Positions 1-9,900 are shown, counted from the first letter of the stretch. The stretch: 64,000 nt of DNA from an uncultured Lachnospiraceae bacterium (GCA_947384285.1 CANDGI010000011.1:1-64000), one strand, 5' to 3'. Program-made: numbers and translations. Notes: generated from the sequence alone by a model not told the origin.

Positions 1-336
1 AACGCCAGCGAAGACAGCCTGCTGGTGCAAAAGGGATATGAGGGGCGCATCATCCGGGAGGATGAGATTGTCTTCTGTGAGATTATAGACAGGAAAATAT
101 ATCTGAACCTGGCTTCCGGCGAGGTTGTTGATTATTATGAACGGATTGAAAATCTGGAAACAAAGCTGGATAACCGTTTTTATCGGTGCCACAGGAGCTA
201 TCTTATCAATCTGAAACATTTAAAAGGCTATAAAAACGGGACTGCCTGTATGGATAATGGCAAAGAGATTCCCGTATCACGGCTGCGGAGCAAGGAGTTC
301 TCCGGCGTCGTTCTGCAGTATATGAAGAACATCTGA
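1..336 (+). CDS. LytTR-family response regulator, C-terminal part (cut by the window edge)
   Basis: The reading frame is open from base 1 to the stop at 334-336, so this is the 3' end of a longer gene. The visible 111 residues form a LytTR DNA-binding domain: they carry the family's YRCHRSYLINL segment (from about base 180) and the typical charged end of the beta fold. AgrA/LytR-type regulators usually have a receiver domain of about 120 residues before this, which would lie outside the window. A GHKL histidine kinase follows on the same strand, the usual partner. A GTG at 25 is in frame but is very unlikely to be the true start. The domain call is secure. The regulated genes cannot be told. 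Confidence 0.85.
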   Translation, partial: NASEDSLLVQKGYEGRIIREDEIVFCEIIDRKIYLNLASGEVVDYYERIENLETKLDNRFYRCHRSYLINLKHLKGYKNGTACMDNGKEIPVSRLRSKEFSGVVLQYMKNI

Positions 337-505
337 GATTTGTAATTGTTTCAATCAGAATTGCGCATTTACTGCGCAATTCGTGCGAAAGCGTACAGAC
401 TGCAGGAGCAATCCCCATTGCTGGAGGCAATTGTTATGGGATTGCGGAATATCTGTGAAGGGACTGAACAGATATGCAGAGTTTTTACATGCGGGGGCAG
501 GTAAC

Positions 506-1834
506 ATGGTCAAGTATTTAGATTTTTTCAATATATATATGATAGGTCTCATTGAGGGGGTCTTTCAGTTTTATTTCCTGGCAAAAATCCTGAAAAAGAA
601 ACTTTTGCCCCCGTTCTATTTCCTGTTTGGAGTATGTGCGGTGATTGTCACCCGCTTTCTTTCAGTTGGCACGGTGACTGGCTTCGTGGCGATGGTATTT
701 CTTCTTACGGTATGTGGGATTCTGGTCTGCCATGCAGATTTTAAATCTTCCCTTCTGTATGCAGCCTTGACAACTGAAATCATGCTGCTCTGCTATGGGA
801 TTGTGAAATCTCTGATAGGCTTGTTATACGCATGGCTGCCATATTTTTTCTATCATACGGCTGGTATTGCGGCCATGCTGGCCAGTGAGGCTGCGTCACT
901 TTTGCTGACAGGGGTATGTTATTATATGGTGTATCGCTATTTTTCCGACTATACCGCATCGGAAATGCAGCAAATGTTTCTGGTTTTTATTCCGATCCTG
1001 ATGATCTTTATTATGAGTGAGTACATTAATACGCTTTCATTTGATTACCAGTTTGTGGTCTTAGAGGAGGATGGATCTTTCGAGTATCTGCTGAGTCACT
1101 GGCAGCTGCTCGCAATGCATCTTTTGGGACTTTTAAGCCTGTTCTGCATTCTGTTCTCTTATAAGAAGCTGCAGCAGAATTTTCAGCTCAGCACTGAAAT
1201 TTCACTGCTGGAACAGGAAGAACATTCCCTGAACCAGTATGTAGAGGAAGCGAAGACCCGTTACGATGAAACAAAGTCCTTCCGCCATGACATCAGAAAC
1301 CACATCGCAGTGGTGAAAAATCTTCTGCAGAGCGGGAAGCTGGAAGAAGCGGTAAGCTATATGGAAGATATGGACGATATGGCGGAAAAAATGTCATTCC
1401 CCTGCAGTACCAATAACCCGGTAGTGGATATTTTGGTGGGAAACAAGCTGGGGATTGCCAAAAGCATGGGGATCGATGCAGACTGTTCCCTCCTTCTGCC
1501 ATATCCCTGCAGCCTTAAGGACATTGATATCTGCATTATCCTGTCAAATGCATTGGACAATGCGATTCAGGCAGTAAAAAGGCTGGATGCCGGTATGGAA
1601 AAATATATCCATGTGTCCGGGCGTATCCAGGGAGATTTCCTTATGATGGAAATAGAAAACAGTTTCCATAGGAAAGGCGCGTTCAAAAAAGGGACAGGCC
1701 TGTCAAACGTAAAGAAGGTGGCTGAAAAATATGGAGGCGCCATGAGTATAGAGGCACAGGAGAATAAATTTGTCCTCCATGTGCTGCTGATCCTTTCACA
1801 GCACCCAGAAGGTATCCCACAGCAAATGGATTAA
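506..1834 (+). CDS. GHKL-domain sensor histidine kinase (AgrC-like)
   Basis: 442 residues. The N-terminal half is a series of hydrophobic segments, probably six or seven membrane helices, as in AgrC-type peptide sensors. A coiled-coil linker follows, then the phosphoacceptor motif FRHDIRNH (His about residue 261). The ATPase shows the N box (SNALDNAIQAV) and the G box (GTGLSNVKKV). The start at ATG 506 is chosen because a GGGGGCAGG stretch precedes it and the hydrophobic helix begins right after it. An upstream in-frame GTG at 383 would add 41 residues of non-membrane, low-quality sequence. It pairs with the LytTR regulator just upstream. No agrD-like peptide gene is recognisable nearby, so the signal is unknown. 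Confidence 0.85.
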   Translation: MVKYLDFFNIYMIGLIEGVFQFYFLAKILKKKLLPPFYFLFGVCAVIVTRFLSVGTVTGFVAMVFLLTVCGILVCHADFKSSLLYAALTTEIMLLCYGIVKSLIGLLYAWLPYFFYHTAGIAAMLASEAASLLLTGVCYYMVYRYFSDYTASEMQQMFLVFIPILMIFIMSEYINTLSFDYQFVVLEEDGSFEYLLSHWQLLAMHLLGLLSLFCILFSYKKLQQNFQLSTEISLLEQEEHSLNQYVEEAKTRYDETKSFRHDIRNHIAVVKNLLQSGKLEEAVSYMEDMDDMAEKMSFPCSTNNPVVDILVGNKLGIAKSMGIDADCSLLLPYPCSLKDIDICIILSNALDNAIQAVKRLDAGMEKYIHVSGRIQGDFLMMEIENSFHRKGAFKKGTGLSNVKKVAEKYGGAMSIEAQENKFVLHVLLILSQHPEGIPQQMD

Positions 1835-1918
1835 CGCGTTACCTTCTACAGCCGAAAAAAGAAAAAGGAAGCTGTCTGTAAGGGCGGCTGCCTGACAATA
1901 TCAAATTGAAGGGGGAAC

Positions 1919-2211
1919 ATGCTTATTGCAATGCAGGCCCTAAAGGATACCTTTATGCCGTTTGGCAGATCCAAGGAAATGAGTGGAAACTATGAACATT
2001 CCAGAACCGACTACGCAGAAAGGGTGAAAGAAAAACAGGCCGCAGAGAGGGCGGAAAAAGCAAAGGAAGCAGAGGAAGCAGGGGAAGCAGAGAAGGCTGC
2101 AGAGGAGAAAAAATCCGGGAACTGGAGAAAAAGCTGGCGCAGGTAGAAAACGAGTTAAGCCAGAAAGACAATGATGCCTACAGGAGGCAGAATGCTTCTG
2201 TATCAAGATAA
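1919..2211 (+). pseudogene. Small charged helical protein gene with an apparent frameshift
   Basis: A strong GAAGGGGGAAC ribosome site precedes ATG 1919. The frame encodes about 63 residues, ending in a long Ala/Glu/Lys helix. It then meets a run of six A at 2108-2113, after which the frame stops early at 2144-2146. If that run had seven A, reading would continue in frame 1 through RELEKKLAQVENELSQKD to a TAA at 2209-2211, giving a protein of about 98 residues with an unbroken coiled coil. Continuing coiled-coil character in the second frame is the evidence for one gene broken by a single missing A. I do not recognise the family. The next gene shows the same kind of lesion, so a sequencing homopolymer error must be considered. 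Confidence 0.55.
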
Positions 2212-2239
2212 AAGAAATTTGGATTTTTAGTGTAGTATC

Positions 2240-2285
2240 AATACCGGGAGATGGTGGCAAATGCGCACTGTTTTCCGGTATTTTT
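2240..2285 (+). terminator. Rho-independent terminator
   Basis: AATACCGG (2240-2247) pairs with CCGGTATT (2275-2282), followed by a T run to 2285. It sits about 30 bases after the restored stop of the small helical gene. Confidence 0.6.
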
Positions 2286-2300
2286 GAAATGGCAGCATCA

Positions 2301-2346
2301 TTCATGACAATAGAAGACTCGCGAAGCGTGGATTCTATTGTATGAA
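2301..2346. repeat. Inverted repeat (stem-loop)
   Basis: ACAATAGAA (2307-2315) is complementary to TTCTATTGT (2333-2341), and the flanking TTCAT/ATGAA extend the stem with one bulged base. The loop holds a small CGC-GAA-GCG hairpin. There is no T run. It lies just upstream of the second small gene and may be a leader structure or a second terminator remnant. Confidence 0.5.
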
Positions 2347-2390
2347 TTTCTTAAAAAGGGTTGTGGCAGGAAGAATTCAAAGGGACAATT

Positions 2391-2704
2391 ATGCATACGA
2401 AATCAATGGAAGGCCTTGCAGGGGCAAGTATGAATATGAAGTTACTGAATACGCCCTTCCGCGTCTATAAAGACGCAGAGCAAAGAGGCGATACAGCCTT
2501 TATGGAACGGGCAATGGGATATGTCGGTGAATTTGCAGATAAAGCGGAGGATTATCAGAAGAAAGCCGAAAAAGGAATGAAGGAGGATGCAAAGGAGGCA
2601 AGACCGATTCGGTTCAGACTGGTGCAGACAACGGCATCTCTGTGGAAGAGACAGCGGATGCTATTAAGATGGAATCTGGCACAAATATTTCTGTTTCAGT
2701 ATAG
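2391..2704 (+). pseudogene. Small unknown protein gene with an apparent frameshift
   Basis: ATG 2391 follows an AAGGGAC site. The first 70 residues form a helical protein (start MHTKSMEGLAGASMNMKLL, then GYVGEFADKAEDYQKKAEKG). Near 2600 (GAGGCAAGACC) the frame shifts into sequence of unlike character that stops at 2765. Reading two bases further on (equivalent to restoring one A in the AA pair) gives EAKTDSVQTGADNG and then an acidic tail to TAG 2702-2704, about 104 residues in all. The tail is typical of a short Ser/Thr-rich exported or surface-associated protein, but I do not recognise the family. The lesion matches the one in the gene before it. Confidence 0.55.
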
Positions 2705-3064
2705 ATGCCGTCATCGGGTCATAGTGAAGGCATCCCCAGCCAAACGCACATTGACAATTACATAGTCCATCCCGGTACATTCCCTGATGAAGAGCGGCTC
2801 TCCGTCTGCCTGGCAAGCAGAACCACGAGCACTGATATATATGGGATAATCAACGGGATTCTTATGGGCTGGGTGAATCGGGTTTTTCCAGGTGAGGTGC
2901 TTAAAATGTGGGAATAGGGTTACCTTGCCTTTCCGTTCATATCCAATAATATAAAAAGTCCGTTCTGGTACTGGCGCAGCTTTAGGAAAGAGCGCTATAA
3001 TAGAGGCGGCAGGATGGAGCGCAGCAGGAAGAAAAGAAACTTTATCATAGAAAGGATAGATAGC
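2705..3064. other. Gap of about 360 bases without a confident gene
   Basis: No plus-strand gene is supported. On the minus strand a frame running 3085 to 2711 has a C-terminal part (about 2935-2711) with natural-looking protein character (KNPVDYPIYISARGSACQAD), but its start overlaps the MBL gene and no ribosome site precedes it. It may be the remnant of an unknown gene. No terminator or promoter stands out. Confidence 0.3.
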
Positions 3065-4063
3065 ATGATAGAACAGATATTTCATAATCCAGATATTTAT
3101 CGGATTGATGTCCCTTTAATGGGGAATCCGCTGAAAAATCTGAACTCATATGTGATTAAGGACAACGGGGAAAGCCTGGTCATTGATACTGGTTTTCGCA
3201 ATGAGGAGTGCCTGCAGGTCTTGATGGAAGGATTGAAGAAGCTTGGAATTTCAAAAGAACATACCAATCTTTTTGTTACGCATTTACATTCAGACCATCT
3301 GGGGCTGGCACAGTATTTTGATTATCCAGATACCAGGATTTATATGGGACAGAGGGAAAATTATTATTTTCGGAAGCTTTTGCATGGGGAAGTCCGTGAA
3401 GAGCGGACAAGGCTCTATCTGGCTGAGGGCTATCCGCCAAAGAAGTATCATGAGGCAGATAACCGCAACCCTGCCAGGGTTTTTATGCCAAATAAGGACT
3501 TTGCTGTGGCAGAGGTTACCGATGGAGCGCACATCCGGGCAGGGGATGTGGAAGTGACAGCTTTGGAGATGCCGGGGCATACGCCGGGACTAATGTGCTG
3601 TTACCTGGAAAAAGAGAAGGTGATGTTCACCTCCGACCATGTTCTTTTTGACATTACGCCTAACATTACAAACTGGCCGGGCATGGAGAATCCTTTGGGC
3701 TGCTATTTGAAAAATCTGGATCGGATATTGGAATATGAAGTGTTGTATGCATTTCCAGCCCATCGGAATCTTTCGGACAAGACTTTGCAGCAGCGGGTGG
3801 GGGAGATAAAAAGCCATCACGAAAAACGTCTGCAGGAGATTCGCGATATCATAAAAAAGAAGCCGGCCGGGGCTTACGAAATTGCCGCGGGCCTTACATG
3901 GTCTATGCGGGGAGCCCCATGGGAGAAGGCTCCAGAAAAGCAGAAGTGGTTTGCGGTTGGGGAGACGCTGGCTCATTTGGAATATCTTATGGGAGAGGGG
4001 GAGATCCTAAGAGAACAAAGGGAAACTGACAGGGGATGGCGGCATTTTTACATATTGAAATAG
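3065..4063 (+). CDS. Metallo-beta-lactamase fold hydrolase
   Basis: 332 residues. The zinc-binding motif THLHSDH (His73, His75, Asp77, His78) is intact. Later metal ligands are present in GHTPG, SDHVLFD and the AHRN segment near residue 235. A C-terminal winged-helix-like extension of about 90 residues follows, as in the hydroxyacylglutathione-hydrolase-like and LACTB2-like branches of the superfamily. Start ATG 3065 has AAAGGA at a good distance; an upstream in-frame ATG at 3014 lacks one. The cytoplasmic substrate cannot be deduced; thioesters, phosphodiesters and lactones are all known for the fold. It stands alone between a decayed pair and a sulfotransferase. Confidence 0.85.
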   Translation: MIEQIFHNPDIYRIDVPLMGNPLKNLNSYVIKDNGESLVIDTGFRNEECLQVLMEGLKKLGISKEHTNLFVTHLHSDHLGLAQYFDYPDTRIYMGQRENYYFRKLLHGEVREERTRLYLAEGYPPKKYHEADNRNPARVFMPNKDFAVAEVTDGAHIRAGDVEVTALEMPGHTPGLMCCYLEKEKVMFTSDHVLFDITPNITNWPGMENPLGCYLKNLDRILEYEVLYAFPAHRNLSDKTLQQRVGEIKSHHEKRLQEIRDIIKKKPAGAYEIAAGLTWSMRGAPWEKAPEKQKWFAVGETLAHLEYLMGEGEILREQRETDRGWRHFYILK

Positions 4064-4260
4064 CTATTTTCCTTCATGAAAAGACACATATTTACATCAC
4101 ATTTTTATTTTATACTTCTGTTATGCTTTATCTGGAGATGAAAGCATTTTACCCTGGAAGCTCTTTTTCCATTTTTACATATTAACGCGGTATGGAAGTT
4201 TTGAAATTGGAAAGCAAGGGCTATGGGCAGTGAAATAATAATGTTACGGAAGGGAAAATT

Positions 4261-5385
4261 ATGGCAACAGTTTATATTTGTATCGGTACACCAAAGACAG
4301 GAACTACAGTGCTTCAGACGTTTCTGCGTGAGAACGAGGAAGAACTGGCTAGGCAGGGATATTGCTATCCTTTGCTTGAACTGGGCATTATGCCGTATTA
4401 TGATGACAGAAACGGACAGTTCCTGGTATATGAGTCACCTTGTAAAGAGGGGAGGGCGAAGCGTGAAGAGAAAGTCCGCAATATGGCGTACATGCAGCTG
4501 CAGGACTATGCAGAGAAATATCAGAATATTATCCTTTCAGAAGAACAGATTTGGTATCGGAGCAGGTATGATAAGCATTTTTGGCAGAATGTGCAGGATA
4601 GGTTTCAAAAAATAGGATGTGAGGTTAAAGTCGTTGTATATCTTCGGAGGCAGGATTTGTTGATACAGTCTCTTTGGAATCAGAGCATCAAAATGTTTCG
4701 GAAAAATAAGATGACCTTTAAAGATTGCATGGAAAAGAATTACTTTGGCTATCATCCGCTGGATTATTATGAAAGCCTGAAATATATAGAGGAGTTTTTG
4801 GGAAAGGAAAATATTATTGTGCGTCCATATGAACGGGGAAGGTTTGAAGGGGAGGAACATACGCTGTTTTCAGATTTTTTCCAAAGTGTGGGCTTGGTTA
4901 TGACAGACGGGTTTCATAAAACAATAAGTATGAATTACGGTTTGGAAGGAAATTTTATTGAAATAAAACGATGGATCAACAGTATGCCGGGGTACTCTCA
5001 GATACGCGACTTTCTGAGCCGTCCTGTGTTGAACGCCAGTATGCATTTTACGGAGCTGGGGGAAAATGAAAAGCCAAATATGTTCAGCTATGAAGAACAG
5101 AAAGCTTTTCTTGCTCGGTTTGAAGAAAGCAACCAGAAGGTGGCGCAGGAGTATCTGGGAAGGAAAGAGGAACCATTGTTTTACGATGATGTCCGGGAGG
5201 CGCCAGAGTGGACATTCCGGGAGGACAGAATGTTCCGGGACATCATTGCGGTTATGACGGAGGCGCTCAGTGCCCAGGAAGAGCAGATTGCTGAACTAAA
5301 AAACCAGTTGAAAAGACTGGAACGGGAGCAAAATATCCTGCCGCTGCAGATATATCGGAAAATGAGAGGATTTCTTAAGCATTAG
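4261..5385 (+). CDS. Sulfotransferase-like P-loop protein
   Basis: 374 residues. The N-terminus has the 5'-phosphosulfate-binding loop of PAPS sulfotransferases, GTPKTGTT (residues 9-16). A later YLRRQDLLIQSLWNQ segment resembles the 3'-phosphate-binding strand and helix found in bacterial carbohydrate or surface-polymer sulfotransferases. The last 50 residues form a coiled coil with a basic end. Start ATG 4261 follows AAGGGA. It is a single gene with its own upstream gap. The PAPS it would need can be made by the cysD-cysNC products encoded 16 kb downstream, which gives the call some context. The acceptor is unknown. Related P-loop domains also occur in glycan-associated proteins without proven sulfation. 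Confidence 0.75.
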   Translation: MATVYICIGTPKTGTTVLQTFLRENEEELARQGYCYPLLELGIMPYYDDRNGQFLVYESPCKEGRAKREEKVRNMAYMQLQDYAEKYQNIILSEEQIWYRSRYDKHFWQNVQDRFQKIGCEVKVVVYLRRQDLLIQSLWNQSIKMFRKNKMTFKDCMEKNYFGYHPLDYYESLKYIEEFLGKENIIVRPYERGRFEGEEHTLFSDFFQSVGLVMTDGFHKTISMNYGLEGNFIEIKRWINSMPGYSQIRDFLSRPVLNASMHFTELGENEKPNMFSYEEQKAFLARFEESNQKVAQEYLGRKEEPLFYDDVREAPEWTFREDRMFRDIIAVMTEALSAQEEQIAELKNQLKRLEREQNILPLQIYRKMRGFLKH

Positions 5386-5449
5386 CGCTGGTTTCACCAA
5401 TGACCAGAAGATGAAGTATGTTATGAAAGGAGATTTGTCTGTTTTAGGC

Positions 5450-5478
5450 TTTACACTTTCCAGGCCTTTTGCTATAAT
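5450..5478 (+). promoter_or_regulatory. Sigma-A promoter for the 36-residue membrane peptide
   Basis: TTTACA (5450-5455), 17-base spacer, TATAAT (5473-5478). This is near consensus and points at the small gene starting 45 bases downstream. Confidence 0.75.
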
Positions 5479-5522
5479 ACCAATAGCAAAGGAAAATTAT
5501 AGAAGAAATGAGATGATAAGAA

Positions 5523-5633
5523 ATGATGGTTTTTATAATTGGCGGCGTGGTGCTGATTGCAGTGCTGGTTGCCGTAATATCTTCTGTAGCCGGGGCAGTG
5601 GCAGGAGTTGTAGACGAGGAAAGTGAAGATTAG
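5523..5633 (+). CDS. Single-pass membrane micropeptide, 36 residues
   Basis: The frame from ATG 5523 (or 5526) reads MMVFIIGGVVLIAVLVAV and continues as a Gly/Ala/Val membrane helix, ending in an acidic tail (DEESED). It is too short for ordinary gene finders. Three things support it: a near-consensus promoter upstream, a perfect terminator hairpin 27 bases after the stop, and a composition expected only of a real transmembrane peptide. The ribosome site is weak (GATAAG just before the ATG). The function is unknown; small membrane peptides of this sort often act as regulators of larger membrane proteins or as type I toxins. No antisense RNA is evident. Confidence 0.6.
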   Translation: MMVFIIGGVVLIAVLVAVISSVAGAVAGVVDEESED

Positions 5634-5659
5634 ATTTCTGAATACTGCAGGCAGGAATA

Positions 5660-5693
5660 GGAATTATCATTTTTATGATAATTCCTTTCCTTA
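5660..5693 (+). terminator. Rho-independent terminator
   Basis: Perfect 11-bp stem GGAATTATCAT (5660-5670) with ATGATAATTCC (5675-5685), a TTTT loop and a T-rich tail. It closes the micropeptide transcript before the chemoreceptor gene. Confidence 0.8.
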
Positions 5694-5735
5694 TTTAGTG
5701 AAAGATGGTAATGCAGATTGGGAGGGAAGCAAGAG

Positions 5736-7196
5736 ATGAACAGCAGGAAGAGACACAAATTGATTTTGCAGGAACTGGGCAGGATGGAGCCGGTTACAAA
5801 TAATGGCGATACAGAGGCTTTGCAGATACAGGAACGCCTGAATCAGGGCAGGAGGGAGTTTGAGCAGATTTTAAAAGGAATACAAGGGGCGCTGACAAAG
5901 GTAAGCGCGCTGGATCTGTCTGTGGAGGACAATGTGAAGCTGCTGACTAAAATCAGCCAGGAGCTTTTTGTAACTGCTTCCGATATACAGGCGGCAGTTT
6001 ATGTTACGAAGGAGAACACAAAGCAGGTGGTGGCAGCCCACCAGGAGCTGACAGGAACGATGCAGGAGATGTCCTCCAATGCAGAGGAAGTGATGGAGGA
6101 AATCGAAAGCAGCCAGAATCAGTTGGAAGAAGTGAAAAACAGGTCAGACAAGGCTACGGAAAATTCTATGGAAATGAAAAAAGACATGGAAGAGCTGTTG
6201 AATATAATTGCAAATATGAATGAAGTGATTGCAGGCATCAATGGAATTTCGGAACAGACAAACCTGCTGGCATTAAATGCAAGCATTGAGGCAGCCAGGG
6301 CAGGGGAGGCAGGCCGGGGGTTTGCAATTGTTGCAGATGAGATACGAAAGCTTGCGGATGAAACCAAGGGAATGACCGGAAGCATGGATAAGTTTGTGGA
6401 GAGCATCAAGAATGCTTCCACAGAAAGCGCTGGAAGCATTGACCAGACCGTGGGATACCTTAAAGGCATCAACCAGGATTTGCAGTCTGTGGTAAAAAGC
6501 AATGACAAAAACAAAAGCAGCGTCAGCTATATCTCAGACGCTTTAGGCCGCGCCGCATCCTCCAGCCAGGAGGTGTTGAGCGCGGTGATGGAGCTGGAGG
6601 AACAGTTTAATAAAATCCATGACAGCAGTGAAAACTTAAACCGCCAGGCAGATTCCCTGCGGCAGTCTGGAGAGATGATACAGGATGTGGTAAAGCCTAT
6701 CTCCATGATTGAAGAGGATATGGATGAGATGGCAAGGCAGATGGGAAAAATGTCAGAGGATCCCTTCTATATGATAGATAACCAGGTGTTTGCGGATACG
6801 GTAAAAAATGCCATCACAGCCCATGAAAACTGGATTGGAACATTGGCGGGGATTGTAGAGGGGAAACATATGGTTTCCCTGCAGACAGACGCAGCCAAGT
6901 GCGGATTTGGGCATTTCTATTATTCCATGGAGCCCAAAGACCCAAGGATATGTGAAATCTGGAAAGAGATTGAGCCGAAACACAAACAGCTTCACGGGAT
7001 AGGGAAGGCAGCGGTCCAGGCCGTATGGGATGAGGATGCGGAAAAAGCCAAGAAGGAACTGGAGCAGGCACGGAGAATTTCTAAGGAGCTGGTAGGTGAA
7101 TTTGAGAAGATTATAGCCTTAACGGGACAGCTGAGCCAGGAAGGGAAAAAGGTATTTGAGGGAGTAAGGATGGAAGGAATGGAGATTAGATTTTGA
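5736..7196 (+). CDS. Soluble methyl-accepting chemotaxis-type protein with CZB domain
   Basis: 486 residues with no membrane helix. Residues of about 60-360 form the long coiled coil of a chemoreceptor signalling domain, with the conserved tip ([19 protein letters not shown], then [15 protein letters not shown]) that binds CheA and CheW. The C-terminal 120 residues match the chemoreceptor zinc-binding (CZB) domain: HENW, then CGFGHFYY, then a later His. CZB domains sense zinc or hypochlorite-type oxidants in characterised proteins. Start ATG 5736 follows GGGAGGG; the in-frame TTG at 5718 lies before that site. Its stop overlaps the start of the DUF512 gene by four bases. No che or flagellar genes are in the window. 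Confidence 0.88.
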   Translation: MNSRKRHKLILQELGRMEPVTNNGDTEALQIQERLNQGRREFEQILKGIQGALTKVSALDLSVEDNVKLLTKISQELFVTASDIQAAVYVTKENTKQVVAAHQELTGTMQEMSSNAEEVMEEIESSQNQLEEVKNRSDKATENSMEMKKDMEELLNIIANMNEVIAGINGISEQTNLLALNASIEAARAGEAGRGFAIVADEIRKLADETKGMTGSMDKFVESIKNASTESAGSIDQTVGYLKGINQDLQSVVKSNDKNKSSVSYISDALGRAASSSQEVLSAVMELEEQFNKIHDSSENLNRQADSLRQSGEMIQDVVKPISMIEEDMDEMARQMGKMSEDPFYMIDNQVFADTVKNAITAHENWIGTLAGIVEGKHMVSLQTDAAKCGFGHFYYSMEPKDPRICEIWKEIEPKHKQLHGIGKAAVQAVWDEDAEKAKKELEQARRISKELVGEFEKIIALTGQLSQEGKKVFEGVRMEGMEIRF

Positions 7197-8563
7197 AGGA
7201 GCATATTGTAGTTAAGGTCTGGCCAGGCAGTATCGCGGAAGAACTGGAAGTGAAGCCGGGAGACGTGCTGGTATCGGTGGACGGCCATGAAATAGAGGAT
7301 ATCTTTGATTATCATTATTATACGAATGAAGAGTATCTTACGGTTCTTATCCGAAAGGAAAATGGAGAGGAATGGGAGCTGGAAATTGAAAAGGAATACG
7401 AGGAGGATTTGGGCATAGAGTTTGAAAACGGACTGATGGATGATTACAAATCCTGCCAGAATCAATGCATTTTCTGCTTCATTGACCAGATGCCCAAAGG
7501 AATGCGGGAAACACTTTATTTTAAAGATGATGATTCCAGGCTTTCTTTTCTGCAGGGAAATTATGTGACCCTTACCAACATGAAGGATCATGATTTAGAG
7601 AGGATTGTGGAATATAAGCTGGGTTCCATCAATATATCGGTACAGACCACCAATCCCATGCTTCGATGCAAAATGCTGAACAACCGTTTTGCAGGGGAAG
7701 CCTTAAAAAAAATGGATATCCTGTATGAAGCGGGGATTCCCATGAATGGGCAGATTGTCCTTTGCAAAGGCATCAATGATAAGGAAGAGCTGGAACGAAG
7801 CATCCAGGACTTGATCAGGTATCTTCCGGTGATGGAAAGCCTATCAGTGGTTCCGGTGGGGTTAAGCCGGTACCGGGACGGGCTGTACCCCCTGGAGCCT
7901 TTTACCAGGGAGGATGCCATGGAGGTACTGGAAACTATACATCATTATCAAAAAATATGTTTTGAAAAATACGGGCTGCATTTCGTCCATGCCAGCGATG
8001 AGTGGTATCTTCTGGCTGGCATGGGGCTGCCAGAGGAAGAAAGATATGATGGATACCTTCAATTGGAAAACGGGGTAGGAATGCTGCGGCTGCTCCAGGA
8101 GGAATTTGCCCAGGCGATGGCAGAAGCCAGGGATTCTCTGAAGGCGGGAAAAGCTGCTGCGGCAGATTTGGTTTTGCAGGAGACGGCGGAATCCTGCAGC
8201 CCTGTGAAGGCAGGAAAGGTTACGATTGCAACGGGAGTTTTGGCGGCTCCCATTCTTTGGCAGCTGGCAGAAGAATTTTGCAAAATATTTCCTCAGAGAG
8301 AAATCCAGGTCATTCCCATTGTGAATCATTTTTTTGGCCAGCAGATTACGGTTTCCGGCCTGCTGGCCGGACAGGATATTATCGCTCAGTTAAAAGATAG
8401 GGATCTGGGAAGCAGGCTTCTCATGCCCTGCAATCTTCTTAGGAGCGGGGAAGAGGTGTTTTTAGACGATATCACCCTTTCCCAGATGGAAAATGCTTTA
8501 CAAGTGGAGATAGATATTGTAAAATCAAGCGGACAGGATTTGGTGTCGTGTTTGATGAGATAA
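7193..8563 (+). CDS. DUF512 radical SAM protein with N-terminal PDZ domain
   Basis: 456 residues. An N-terminal PDZ-like domain ([16 protein letters not shown], about residues 8-60) is followed by a radical SAM core with the cluster motif CQNQCIFC (Cys-x3-Cys-x2-Cys, about residue 91) and the C-terminal DUF512 domain. This arrangement beside der is common in Clostridia. Its reaction is unknown. The TTG start at 7193 overlaps the previous stop (TTTTGA) and has GGAATGGAG upstream, so the pair is probably translationally coupled. The position next to the ribosome-assembly GTPase has led to guesses of a role in RNA or ribosome modification, but nothing in the sequence proves it. Confidence 0.88.
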   Translation: MKEHIVVKVWPGSIAEELEVKPGDVLVSVDGHEIEDIFDYHYYTNEEYLTVLIRKENGEEWELEIEKEYEEDLGIEFENGLMDDYKSCQNQCIFCFIDQMPKGMRETLYFKDDDSRLSFLQGNYVTLTNMKDHDLERIVEYKLGSINISVQTTNPMLRCKMLNNRFAGEALKKMDILYEAGIPMNGQIVLCKGINDKEELERSIQDLIRYLPVMESLSVVPVGLSRYRDGLYPLEPFTREDAMEVLETIHHYQKICFEKYGLHFVHASDEWYLLAGMGLPEEERYDGYLQLENGVGMLRLLQEEFAQAMAEARDSLKAGKAAAADLVLQETAESCSPVKAGKVTIATGVLAAPILWQLAEEFCKIFPQREIQVIPIVNHFFGQQITVSGLLAGQDIIAQLKDRDLGSRLLMPCNLLRSGEEVFLDDITLSQMENALQVEIDIVKSSGQDLVSCLMR

Positions 8564-8577
8564 GTTAGGAGATTAGA

Positions 8578-9900
8578 ATGAGTAAACCAGTAGTTGCAGT
8601 AGTTGGGCGTCCAAATGTAGGAAAATCCACATTGTTTAATGCATTGGCAGGGGAACGTATTTCCATCGTGCAGGATACCCCAGGAGTTACGAGAGACAGG
8701 ATTTATGCCGAGGTTTCCTGGCTGGACCGGACATTTACCCTGATTGACACAGGAGGAATTGAGCCGGAAAGCAAGGACATTATTTTGTCACAGATGCGGG
8801 AACAGGCTCAGATAGCCATTGATACGGCAGACGTCATTATTTTTATGACAGACGTGCGGCAAGGGCTGATGGATGCAGATTCCAAGGTTGCAGATATGCT
8901 CAGGAGTTCCAGGAAGCCAGTGGTATTAGTGGTGAATAAGGTGGACAATTTTGACAAATTTATGCCGGATGTCTATGAGTTCTACAATTTGGGGATTGGT
9001 GATCCCATTCCAATTTCTTCCTCAGCCAAACTGGGAATCGGCGATATGTTAGATGGAGTGCTGAAGCATTTTCCAGAACAGGCAGAGGGAGAAGAGGAGG
9101 ATGACAGGCCAAGGGTTGCCATTGTAGGGAAGCCCAATGTGGGAAAATCTTCCTTGATTAATCATCTGCTTGGGGAAGACCGGGTGATTGTGTCGGATAT
9201 TGCAGGAACCACCAGGGATGCCATTGATACGGAAATTACCTGGCAGGGCCGGGAATATATTTTCATTGATACGGCAGGCCTGCGGCGGAAGAGTAAGATT
9301 AAAGAGGAATTGGAACGGTTCAGCATCATACGTGCAGTGACGGCGGTGGAACGTGCAGATGTGGTGGTGATTATGATTGACGCTGCCGAGGGGGTCACAG
9401 AGCAGGATGCCAAGATTGCCGGAATCGCCCATGAGAGGGGAAAAGGGATTATTGTCGCAGTGAACAAGTGGGATGCCATTGAGAAAGATGACAAAACCAT
9501 GTACAAGCATACTGACCGGATCCGCCAGGTTTTAAGCTTTATGCCCTATGCGGAAATCCTTTTTATTTCAGCAAAGACAGGACAGCGGACGGTGAAGCTG
9601 TTTGATAGGATTGATATGGTATTAGAGAATAATTCCATGCGTGTGGCAACCGGCGTGCTGAACGAAATTATGTCAGAGGCTGTGGCAATGCAGCAGCCGC
9701 CTTCCGATAAAGGAAAACGGCTGAAGCTGTTCTATATCACCCAGGCTGCAGTGAAGCCTCCAACCTTTGTAGTTTTTGTAAACGATAAAAAATTGATGCA
9801 CTTTTCGTACACAAGATATTTGGAAAACCGTATCCGGGATGCTTTCGGATTTCAGGGAACCGCATTAAGATTTATAATTCGGGAAAGAAAGGATGGGTAG
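8578..9900 (+). CDS. der: Ribosome-assembly GTPase Der (EngA)
   Basis: 440 residues, the family's normal length. Two tandem GTPase domains are intact: G1 motifs GRPNVGKST (about residue 10) and GKPNVGKSS (about residue 184), G3 motifs DTGG and DTAG, and G4 motifs NKVD and NKWD. A C-terminal KH-like domain follows. Der acts in late assembly of the 50S ribosomal subunit. The start at ATG 8578 has TTAGGAG upstream. It lies 14 bases after the DUF512 gene and overlaps plsY, so DUF512-der-plsY is one operon. Confidence 0.97.
   Translation: MSKPVVAVVGRPNVGKSTLFNALAGERISIVQDTPGVTRDRIYAEVSWLDRTFTLIDTGGIEPESKDIILSQMREQAQIAIDTADVIIFMTDVRQGLMDADSKVADMLRSSRKPVVLVVNKVDNFDKFMPDVYEFYNLGIGDPIPISSSAKLGIGDMLDGVLKHFPEQAEGEEEDDRPRVAIVGKPNVGKSSLINHLLGEDRVIVSDIAGTTRDAIDTEITWQGREYIFIDTAGLRRKSKIKEELERFSIIRAVTAVERADVVVIMIDAAEGVTEQDAKIAGIAHERGKGIIVAVNKWDAIEKDDKTMYKHTDRIRQVLSFMPYAEILFISAKTGQRTVKLFDRIDMVLENNSMRVATGVLNEIMSEAVAMQQPPSDKGKRLKLFYITQAAVKPPTFVVFVNDKKLMHFSYTRYLENRIRDAFGFQGTALRFIIRERKDG

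Noticed and set aside
5411-5626. 71-residue frame over the micropeptide
   Set aside because: It begins upstream of the promoter and has odd composition (GCRNIFCSRGSGRSC); the 36-residue frame is the better gene.
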